The notes below the pieces were generated by a model, which made no database searches, was not told the origin of the DNA, and was given only the letters and a program-made list of their open reading frames with translations. This document shows positions 19,679-27,379 of a stretch of DNA of 52,159 bases, in pieces. The stretch comes from Candidatus Parcubacteria bacterium. Lineage in GTDB: Bacteria > Patescibacteriota > Minisyncoccia > Phycocordibacterales > UBA2100. Location: contig QZIY01000020.1 in the NCBI GenBank assembly GCA_003599175.1, positions 1 through 52,159 on the forward strand, written 5' to 3'. The position numbers and the translations under genes were made by a program. Within the stretch, counting starts at the first letter, position 1; each line of letters starts with the position of its first letter.

Positions 19679-21019
19679 ATGAAAAAGGGGGAGATCAAGC
19701 TGACCAAGAATGGTACCGGCCAAAAGCTTTGGCGCAAGGCAAAAAAACTCATTCCCGGCGGCAACCAACTCCTTTCAAAGCGTATTGAGCGCTTCCTGCC
19801 GGAATACTGGCCTGCGTATCATGGCAGGGGAAAAGGGGCAGAGGTGTCGGATCTCGATGGCAACCGGTATCTCGACATGTGCATTATGGGCATCGGGACG
19901 CTCACGCTTGGCTACGCCGACCCTGATGTCGATCGCGCGGTGATCCAAACGATCAAAGGAGGATCTATGGGCACGTTGAATTCCCCGCAGGAGATTGAGC
20001 TTGCGGAGCTCCTGATAAAGCTTCATCCATGGGCACAGATGGTGCGTTATGCGCGAAGCGGAGGAGAATCCATGGCAATCGCGGCACGTATCGCGCGTGC
20101 ATATAGCGGCAAAGAAAAAATCGCATTCTGCGGCTACCACGGCTGGGCCGATTGGTACCTCGCAGCAAATCTTTCGAAGAAGGATGGGCTCGACGAGCAC
20201 CTGATGCGGGGTCTTGAGCCAAAAGGTGTGCCGCATGGACTGAAGGGCACTATTTTACCCTTTCGTTACAATCATTTTGAAGAACTAGAAAAGATTCTCA
20301 AAGAAAACGAGGGTGAGATCGCTGCGGTCATCATGGAGCCGGTGCACGGCGAAGAACCAACCGACGATTTCCTGAAAAAAATCCGCAACGTCACCAAGGA
20401 GCTCAGTATCCCCTTAGTGTTCGATGAAATCACGATGGGTTTTCGCCTCACCATGGGTGGCGCGCACCTCTTGTATGGCATCGAGCCGGACATGGCGATC
20501 TTTGCCAAAGGAATGAGCAATGGTTATCCAATGGCGGCGATCCTTGGTCGCGAGGAGATTATGCAGGCAGCGCAAGACACGTTTATCTCGAGCACGTACT
20601 GGACGGAAGCCATTGGCCCTACGGCGGCGCTTGCCACGATCAAGAAAATGAAAGACAAAAAAGTCCACAAGCACCTGCGGACTATCGGTGTTCTGGTGCG
20701 AGATGCGTGGCAGAGCGCATCGAAAAAACACGGCATCGAGATCGGCTTCAGTGGCCCTTTGTCGTTGCAGTTCTTCGCGTTTAAGGGGAAGGACGCAGGG
20801 GCATTGAAAACGCTCTTCGTGCAGGAGATGTTGCGCCGCGGTTTTCTTGCGTCGGATCTTTTTTATGCTTCGTACGCACACACCCCCGCGCACGTGAAAA
20901 AATACGCGGCAGCGATCGATGAAGTATTCGGTATCCTCAAGGAAGCACTCAATACTAACACCGTTGAAAAACGGCTCCTCGGCCCGATCGCCCGCGCTGG
21001 ATTCGAACGGCTCAATTAA
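19679..21019 (+). CDS. class III aminotransferase, glutamate-1-semialdehyde aminomutase-like
   Basis: DLDGNRYLDMCIMGIGTLTLGY; CGYHGWADWY; VFDEITMGFRL; FAKGMSNGYPMAAILG (PLP Lys). Confidence 0.87.
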   Translation: MKKGEIKLTKNGTGQKLWRKAKKLIPGGNQLLSKRIERFLPEYWPAYHGRGKGAEVSDLDGNRYLDMCIMGIGTLTLGYADPDVDRAVIQTIKGGSMGTLNSPQEIELAELLIKLHPWAQMVRYARSGGESMAIAARIARAYSGKEKIAFCGYHGWADWYLAANLSKKDGLDEHLMRGLEPKGVPHGLKGTILPFRYNHFEELEKILKENEGEIAAVIMEPVHGEEPTDDFLKKIRNVTKELSIPLVFDEITMGFRLTMGGAHLLYGIEPDMAIFAKGMSNGYPMAAILGREEIMQAAQDTFISSTYWTEAIGPTAALATIKKMKDKKVHKHLRTIGVLVRDAWQSASKKHGIEIGFSGPLSLQFFAFKGKDAGALKTLFVQEMLRRGFLASDLFYASYAHTPAHVKKYAAAIDEVFGILKEALNTNTVEKRLLGPIARAGFERLN

Positions 21020-21020
21020 C

Positions 21021-21368
21021 ATGGCAGGGGTGGGCATTGATATTGTTGAAGTTGCGCGGTTTCGCTCTCTTTGCACAAAAAAGGGTCGGACGAGCCAATT
21101 CGTTCATCGCGTGTTTAGCGATGAAGAACAATCATACTGCTTTGCGTTCAAAGACCCGGCACCGCATCTTGCCGGTATGTTTGCAGCGAAAGAAGCAATA
21201 CAAAAAGCGCTCGATCAATTCACTACCCCGCTCACGCAAGTAGAAGTGAGGCACAAAAAAAGTGGAAAACCAGAAATCTGGCTTCGCGGCAAACGGGCGA
21301 AGCATATTTTGATTTCCATATCGCACACTAAAAGTACCGCCTGTGCAGCTGCGTTTGCGACACGATAG
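21021..21368 (+). CDS. acpS: holo-[acyl-carrier-protein] synthase
   Basis: MAGVGIDIVEVARF; HLAGMFAAKEAIQKAL; SISHTKSTACAAAF. Confidence 0.9.
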   Translation: MAGVGIDIVEVARFRSLCTKKGRTSQFVHRVFSDEEQSYCFAFKDPAPHLAGMFAAKEAIQKALDQFTTPLTQVEVRHKKSGKPEIWLRGKRAKHILISISHTKSTACAAAFATR

Positions 21369-21372
21369 GATC

Positions 21373-22056
21373 TTACAGCGAGACGATTGTTTCTTGGGGG
21401 AGACGAATCAACGAACCTGACGGATACGAAGTACTGTCATTGCAAAGCCTTAAAATAATTGCTGCCACTTCCTCGGGCGTTGTCACCTGATCTGGCATTT
21501 TTGATTGCAAAAAAGTTGTCACTTTTTCGGGAAGATCACGATTCAAGCCACCAGACATGAATCCCGGCGCAACCGCATAGACGTTCCAGTCCTTTTCTTC
21601 GTGCGACAGCGTTTTTAGAAGTCCCTCAAGACCAGACTTGGCGGCTGCGTATGCGCCCACCGGTCCCGCATACTGGTGTGCTGCCTCGGATGTAATCCCG
21701 ATAAATGCCCCGCTTTTTCTCAGGTGTGGACGAATGGCTTTTGCAAGAAGATATGCACCGCGAGTCGCGGTTGCCATTGTAGAGTCGAATTGTTCAGCTG
21801 AAAGCGAAAGGAGCGGTACCCGATTAAGTTTTGGAGAGGCAGCATGTACGCATGCATCGACTCGTCCGTACCGAGCGATGATCTCGGCAATCGCGTCCTG
21901 TACCGATTGTTCGTTCGTTACATCGCAGTGAACACTGGGGTCTTGTGCGTTTAACGAGAGAGAAACAACATGCCACGCGCGCGCCTTAAAGAGGGTGCTG
22001 ATTGCGTTCCCGAGATATCCACTCCCTCCGGTAACGATAAGTACAGGTTCACTCAT
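21373..22056 (-). CDS. SDR, 3-oxoacyl-ACP reductase-like
   Basis: LIVTGGSGYLGNAIS; VHAASPKLNRV; YAAAKSGLEGLLKTLS; YAVAPGFM. Confidence 0.82.
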   Translation of the reverse strand: MSEPVLIVTGGSGYLGNAISTLFKARAWHVVSLSLNAQDPSVHCDVTNEQSVQDAIAEIIARYGRVDACVHAASPKLNRVPLLSLSAEQFDSTMATATRGAYLLAKAIRPHLRKSGAFIGITSEAAHQYAGPVGAYAAAKSGLEGLLKTLSHEEKDWNVYAVAPGFMSGGLNRDLPEKVTTFLQSKMPDQVTTPEEVAAIILRLCNDSTSYPSGSLIRLPQETIVSL

Positions 22057-22481
22057 ACGATTGTACGCACCTGGGAATGTACGACACCGGTAGCAACGAC
22101 ACGATCGCCGACACGCACGGTGATATCGATTGCAACAATGTTCGCCGACGTGCTTATGCTTGTCACGGCTCCGTCCACTTGAACGGTATCTCCGATGAAT
22201 ACCGGCTGTTTGAATTCAAGCGTTTCCTTCATCAAAAGCGCGTGTTTCCCCGGAAGCTGCATCCCGATGAGCTGCGAGACGAGTGCACCGAGAAAGAAAC
22301 CGTGTACGACACGTTTGCCAAACGGCGTATCAGTGGCGTAGGCGTCATCGACGTGGAGCGGATTCATATCGCCGCTCAGCGCGGCAAACGCGTCGATATC
22401 GGCTGCAGCCACAGTGCGCGTCAGACGTGCTGTATCGCCGATGCGAATATCATCCAGGGTGAGTTCTTGAACGCCCGTCAT
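22053..22481 (-). CDS. MaoC-like / (R)-specific enoyl hydratase
   Basis: FAALSGDMNPLHVDDAYATDTPFGKRVVHGFFLGALVSQLIG hot-dog hydratase motif. Confidence 0.88.
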   Translation of the reverse strand: MTGVQELTLDDIRIGDTARLTRTVAAADIDAFAALSGDMNPLHVDDAYATDTPFGKRVVHGFFLGALVSQLIGMQLPGKHALLMKETLEFKQPVFIGDTVQVDGAVTSISTSANIVAIDITVRVGDRVVATGVVHSQVRTIV

Positions 22482-22708
22482 AGCTCTATGCCTTTTTTAC
22501 GGAGCGCTCCCATGACATCGCCCAGGGACTGCATCGAAAGTACCTCCTGCATGTCGAAGACAACGCCATATTCTTTTTCAAGGTCTGCGATAAAGAGCAA
22601 GTAATTCATGGAATCCCACTCCGGTACATCCTTTGGCGTTAACTCTGGTCGGATGTCAGCCGCCGGAATCTTGAGTTGTTCGGTTACTATTATTTCGAAT
22701 GATTTCAT
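22478..22708 (-). CDS. acyl carrier protein
   Basis: VPEWDSMNYLLFIADLEKEYGV: phosphopantetheine Ser in DSM motif; start M at 22708 or 22723. Confidence 0.87.
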   Translation of the reverse strand: MKSFEIIVTEQLKIPAADIRPELTPKDVPEWDSMNYLLFIADLEKEYGVVFDMQEVLSMQSLGDVMGALRKKGIEL

Positions 22709-23739
22709 ACGAGTGTGACCCATGATGGCATGACAGCGGCATCGACCGCTACCGTATTCCCCGTAAAATTCTTTTCGATAAATATTTTAGCCGGCATATT
22801 TTTTTCGGTTGGCGTGAAGATGATGTCGAGGGTTTCGGCTCCTTCCGCGCGAGCACTTTCTGCGATCGCGGCAAGAAACGCTTCTTCGACGCCTCGGCCA
22901 ATGACACGGCAGGAAAGGAGCAGTGATTCAATGTGCCAAACCGGCGCGAGCTTTTGCACGAGCGCAAATGCGGTAATGCCGTAATCGCCGAATTTGTCGG
23001 TGACACGTGCACACAAGACAGCGTAATGCGGGTCACGAATAAACGCATCGATCTCCTCGACGGTGAGTGGTTTTTTGTTGGTATTGAACTGATTTGTTTT
23101 TTCGGTGAGTTGCGAAAGTCGCGCCACTTGGGCGGACGCATCTTTCAGAATTTCAACACGAAATCCAAGGCTTTTGAGAAATGCATCTCGATCAGTGAAT
23201 TGTTTTTCCGCCTCGCGGCGCAATCGTTCCGTCACGTACATATTGCCGCGCATTTTGTCTTCGTCGGTGATGACGTTGGCTTCGAAATAGGGGAGTGTAT
23301 GCAAAAACTGTGCATATTCTCTCGGATCCACCGGCAACTCCGGCGTCTCTACCTCAGGTACGAATTGTCGCATCGCGGCGCGGTTTTCTGGATTGTCGTC
23401 GAGGAAAACCATCGAGTCGAGACCAATGTTGAGTTCTTGGGCGATTGAGCGAATGTTTTCGGTCTTATCTGACCAATTGATGCGCATGGCTGCGAAATGG
23501 TTGCGTTTCAAAATCATGTTGGGATTAGCATCGATCACTTCCAAAGCGTCGCTTTCGTTGTTCGCACTCGCGATCGCCAGAATGATGCCGCGGTGATTGA
23601 GGTCGAGGAGTGCCTGCTGAAATGCGACGAAGTACGCCCCCGGTGGTGTGAGGCCAAGTGCTATGCCACGGGGACCATCTTCTCCAACAACCCCGCCCCA
23701 GAGCGTGTTGTCGAGATCAAGGACGATGCATTTTTTCAT
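22705..23739 (-). CDS. FkbH-like HAD-IIIC protein (acyl/glyceryl-ACP-forming family)
   Basis: CIVLDLDNTLWGGVVGEDG; FLDDNPENRAAMR; LTEKTNQFN; C-terminal GNAT-like part. Confidence 0.92.
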   Translation of the reverse strand: MKKCIVLDLDNTLWGGVVGEDGPRGIALGLTPPGAYFVAFQQALLDLNHRGIILAIASANNESDALEVIDANPNMILKRNHFAAMRINWSDKTENIRSIAQELNIGLDSMVFLDDNPENRAAMRQFVPEVETPELPVDPREYAQFLHTLPYFEANVITDEDKMRGNMYVTERLRREAEKQFTDRDAFLKSLGFRVEILKDASAQVARLSQLTEKTNQFNTNKKPLTVEEIDAFIRDPHYAVLCARVTDKFGDYGITAFALVQKLAPVWHIESLLLSCRVIGRGVEEAFLAAIAESARAEGAETLDIIFTPTEKNMPAKIFIEKNFTGNTVAVDAAVMPSWVTLV

Positions 23740-23793
23740 AGGGACTCGTACAGTATCGTTATACTACTTGAATTTACTCGCCCGCTCAACGAA

Positions 23794-24606
23794 CTACACA
23801 TTGCCTCGCAACTTGTCGATCGAGTGCTGTGCGAGGAGGAAGTACGGGTCTTCATCTAAAAGTCGCATGGCGATGTCATACAGGTCGGCAGCGCGCACCA
23901 CCTTAATGGTGCCGTTTCCGAACGTTTTCTCGTGGAGCGCGTGCGAGGCGCGCAGGTGTGGTTCGATTTTTTGCATCTCGTTGTCTACCTCTTGCTCGAG
24001 TGGTCGTGCGAAATACGTGCACCAATCCTTTCGCGTCTCATTGCCCTCGATAATGCTGCCCGTAAACGTTTTAAGGAATCGATAGGGGACTTTGTGCATT
24101 TGTTCGACATGAATGAGAAACGTGCAGTATTCAAAATCGACGCCGAACATAACGATTTTCGCATTGAGTTTGCGAAGATTGTCGAAGACGGATCCTTTGC
24201 CAAAGGTGTCCTTGCTTATGGTGAGTACCTCGTTCGTACGCTTGCCCCATGCGGCGATAGAGTGCATTGGCTGCAAAGAGCGCTTCACGCCGGGTTGCTG
24301 CCTAAAAAATTCGGACAGTGACCCGACGGTCGATCGGCTCTTTTGAACATCGAACGCTTCGCCTTTCCCCCAGCTAAAGCTGAAGGCGGGGAAGGTGACC
24401 GTACCGTCTTCGCCAACACTTTCTTTAAACGTCTCAATGAGCGCCGACAAAAAAGTATCTTTGTTTGGCGTTGCCAACTTACCGAACACTGCGATATCGG
24501 AGTGGATAAACAGCATATCGCCTTCTGCAACGCCGACTTCGCGCAAGGCGCGTAGCAAATCACTGTCAGTGAGATCTTCCTCATCGCACGTATAGAGAAG
24601 GGTCAT
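23794..24606 (-). CDS. AAC(3)/YokD-family N-acyltransferase
   Basis: GDMLFIHSDIAVFG; GEDGTVTFPAFSFSWGKGEAFD; RSLQPMHSIAAWG; FGVDFEYCTFLIHVEQM. Confidence 0.83.
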   Translation of the reverse strand: MTLLYTCDEEDLTDSDLLRALREVGVAEGDMLFIHSDIAVFGKLATPNKDTFLSALIETFKESVGEDGTVTFPAFSFSWGKGEAFDVQKSRSTVGSLSEFFRQQPGVKRSLQPMHSIAAWGKRTNEVLTISKDTFGKGSVFDNLRKLNAKIVMFGVDFEYCTFLIHVEQMHKVPYRFLKTFTGSIIEGNETRKDWCTYFARPLEQEVDNEMQKIEPHLRASHALHEKTFGNGTIKVVRAADLYDIAMRLLDEDPYFLLAQHSIDKLRGNV

Positions 24607-24728
24607 ATTTTTATTAAAGAGACTACGCCCGAACGGCAGAAAACTCAAGCTGATCAGGAGCATAGTACAAAAATGTTCGCCATAATGGCGAATGGCGGGA
24701 AGGCGTGGGGCACGCTATAGTAGCACCC

Positions 24729-26477
24729 ATGCAGCTTTTTAAAACGTTGATGTCGCAGTATCGATACCACATGGCGCTCTTGATTGTGCTTGGCTTTCTC
24801 TCCGGTGTGCTTGAAGGTCTCGGAATTACCGCCATCATTCCACTTTTTTCCTATCTTTTAGGGCAAGATGTTCCGGTCGGTAATAAAATAGTAAGCACCA
24901 TCGTCGGATTGTTTGACTACTTGCCGATTGCATATAGCCCAGTATCACTTCTTCTTTTCGTCATTGTGCTCTTTATCGTGCGCGCACTCGTTATGGTCGC
25001 TTTTTTTTATCTGCGCTCGCGCGTGTCTTCGAGCTATATGGTGCGTACCATGAACGATTTATGGAACAAAGTTCTTCATGCGAAGTGGGGTTTCTTACTA
25101 CACCAGCGGCTCGGTACGATCGATGTCACCATTTCGCGCGATGTGCGCAACGGTCAGTCGCTCCTTGAAAATATCTCGCAAGCCGTGCTCGTATTCACGA
25201 ACCTTATCATTTACATTTCGCTTGCAGTCTATATATCTCCTGCCATAACGCTTGCCACCGCCGTCGCCGGGACGCTCATGCTTTTCGTGTTACGGCCAAT
25301 CCGCAAGCGGATCAAGAAAAATTCTCGCGCCTTAAGCGGTATGGAGAAAGACATGTCGCACTTCCTCAATGAACATACACTCGGTCTCAAAGCTGTAAAA
25401 TCCGCCGCTGTGGAATCCGCCGTATATCGCGCAGGCCTCACATGGTTTGACGCATTTAAGCAACTTTTGATCAAATCTGTCTTTTTTGGCGCTGTCAGTT
25501 CGGCGTTTACCCAACCAGTCGCGCTCATATTTATGACCATCGTCTTTCTCTTCTTCTACGGCAAGGGCACACTCGAGCTCGGTACGTTTATCGCGCTCAT
25601 CTATCTCATTCAAAAGATTTTCGCCTACGTGGAATCGGGACAAGTTGCGCTGCATAGCATTCAGGATCGTCTCCCGTACGCAGAGCATGCTGCAGAATTT
25701 GCTCATACATTAGCGACAGAGGCGGAGCCAGATGATGGCGCACGACGTTTCGGCTTCCAGCGTGCAATTGAGTTTTCACATGTCGGGTTTTCATACACGG
25801 GAGAGAAAAAAGTGCTCGATGATGCTTCGTTCAGTATCGTGAAAGGGTCGCTCACGGGACTCATCGGGCCTTCGGGAAGTGGTAAAACATCGATTGCTGA
25901 TCTTCTCTTGCGTCTTTTTGAGCCGACGTCTGGCATCATATCGATAGACGGAGAAGATATTCGTTCATTTGATATTTCTGATTGGCGCCGCAGCATTGGC
26001 TATGTATCGCAAGACATGTTCCTCCTTAACGATACGGTTGCGGCAAACATCCGCTTCTATAACTCCGAGATGAGTGATGAAAATGTTCGTGAAGCAGCAC
26101 GATTTGCCAATTGCACTGAATTCATAGAAAAACTACCGCAAAAGTTTGAGACCGTTATCGGCGAACGGGGGATCATGCTCTCGCTGGGACAGCGGCAGCG
26201 CATAATACTCGCGCGCGTGCTTGCGCGAAAACCGGAAATATTGATCCTCGATGAAGCGACGAGCGCGCTCGATAACGAATCGGAGCGTCTTGTGCAAGAG
26301 GCGATTGAGGGTTTGAAACAGAACATTACGATTTTCATCATCGCGCACCGGCTCTCGACCGTTAGAGGCGTCGATATGCTTCTCGTTTTGCAAAACGGCC
26401 GGCTCGAAGAGAGGGGAACACCGCAGGAGTTGCTTGCAAATCCCGATTCCTATTTTTCACGGATGTACAAAAAATAA
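24729..26477 (+). CDS. ABC exporter, fused TMD-NBD (lipid/glycan exporter type)
   Basis: GLIGPSGSGKTSIADLLLRLFEPTSG Walker A; LSLGQRQRIILARVLARKPEILILDEATSALDNESE signature/Walker B. Confidence 0.93.
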   Translation: MQLFKTLMSQYRYHMALLIVLGFLSGVLEGLGITAIIPLFSYLLGQDVPVGNKIVSTIVGLFDYLPIAYSPVSLLLFVIVLFIVRALVMVAFFYLRSRVSSSYMVRTMNDLWNKVLHAKWGFLLHQRLGTIDVTISRDVRNGQSLLENISQAVLVFTNLIIYISLAVYISPAITLATAVAGTLMLFVLRPIRKRIKKNSRALSGMEKDMSHFLNEHTLGLKAVKSAAVESAVYRAGLTWFDAFKQLLIKSVFFGAVSSAFTQPVALIFMTIVFLFFYGKGTLELGTFIALIYLIQKIFAYVESGQVALHSIQDRLPYAEHAAEFAHTLATEAEPDDGARRFGFQRAIEFSHVGFSYTGEKKVLDDASFSIVKGSLTGLIGPSGSGKTSIADLLLRLFEPTSGIISIDGEDIRSFDISDWRRSIGYVSQDMFLLNDTVAANIRFYNSEMSDENVREAARFANCTEFIEKLPQKFETVIGERGIMLSLGQRQRIILARVLARKPEILILDEATSALDNESERLVQEAIEGLKQNITIFIIAHRLSTVRGVDMLLVLQNGRLEERGTPQELLANPDSYFSRMYKK

Positions 26478-26530
26478 CTTTCAGTATCGCATAGTGTATA
26501 CAGTACACATATAAGGTATCATTACATTGT

Positions 26531-26857
26531 ATGGATCTTGCGATGTCACTCGGTTGGCTTGCCACGTTTCTTTTTACAATCTGCTATGTGCCGCAGATTA
26601 TCAAGACTGTGAAAACACAGTCGGTGAGCGGTCTTAGTTTTTGGCTTCTTTTTATACAATTCATCGCCAACATAGTCGCATTTTGTTATGCAACGCTCAT
26701 CGCGCAGCCCCCGCTTCAAATCAAGTATATACTCGCGCTCTTTTTTCTTCTGATATGTATGGGCGTATATATTCGTGTGTATCGAAAAAATCCACCGCAG
26801 CGACAAATCTCATCGGCAGAATCGCTTCCCGATGCACCCGATCAAGTGGCCCTCTAA
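26531..26857 (+). CDS. PQ-loop repeat (SemiSWEET-like) membrane protein
   Basis: LATFLFTICYVPQIIKTVKTQSVSGLSFWLLFIQFIANI. Confidence 0.8.
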   Translation: MDLAMSLGWLATFLFTICYVPQIIKTVKTQSVSGLSFWLLFIQFIANIVAFCYATLIAQPPLQIKYILALFFLLICMGVYIRVYRKNPPQRQISSAESLPDAPDQVAL

Positions 26858-27375
26858 ATCAGTTTCTTCGCTCGCATTTCAGTCCAGAGCTTTTCGATAC
26901 TTTTATGCACGCTTGTTTCAGCCGAAATTCTGATATCTGGTCGCTCCGGTCGCTCGTACGGGCGATTGTCGCTCATACCGATGATCTCCATCTCACCCCT
27001 TTTCCCTTTTGCGTACAATCCCTTCACGTCGCGCTCGATACAAATGGAAAGCGGTGTATCTACAAAAACTTCAATATATTGATCACCTAAAAGAGCTCTC
27101 GAGTTTGCGCGATCTTCCGCATAAGGTGAAATCGCTGAAACAAGCACGAAATCATTGTCCGCGCTTTGTTTGAGTGCAAGTTCTGCGAGAAGGCGATTAT
27201 TCTTGCGTATATCGTCGCGCGAGAATCCGAGCGGTGTTGCATGTTTTTCACGGACATCATCGCCGTCGACGAGGCTAACGATTTTACGCGACGCTTCCAG
27301 TCGCGTTTTGAGCGCGCGGGCGAGCGTGGTTTTACCTGAACCAGACAGACCAGTGAACCACAAGATCCGACTCAT
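26854..27375 (-). CDS. cysC: adenylylsulfate (APS) kinase
   Basis: LWFTGLSGSGKTTLARAL; VDGDDVRE; GFSRDDIRKNNRL; EVFVDTPLSICIERDVKGLYAKG. Confidence 0.92.
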   Translation of the reverse strand: MSRILWFTGLSGSGKTTLARALKTRLEASRKIVSLVDGDDVREKHATPLGFSRDDIRKNNRLLAELALKQSADNDFVLVSAISPYAEDRANSRALLGDQYIEVFVDTPLSICIERDVKGLYAKGKRGEMEIIGMSDNRPYERPERPDIRISAETSVHKSIEKLWTEMRAKKLI

Positions 27376-27379
27376 AGTT

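Noticed and set aside
23794-24606. AAC(3)-like gene as an aminoglycoside resistance determinant
   Set aside because: The operon context (FkbH, ACP, MaoC, SDR) and glycan island argue for sugar-amine acylation rather than resistance
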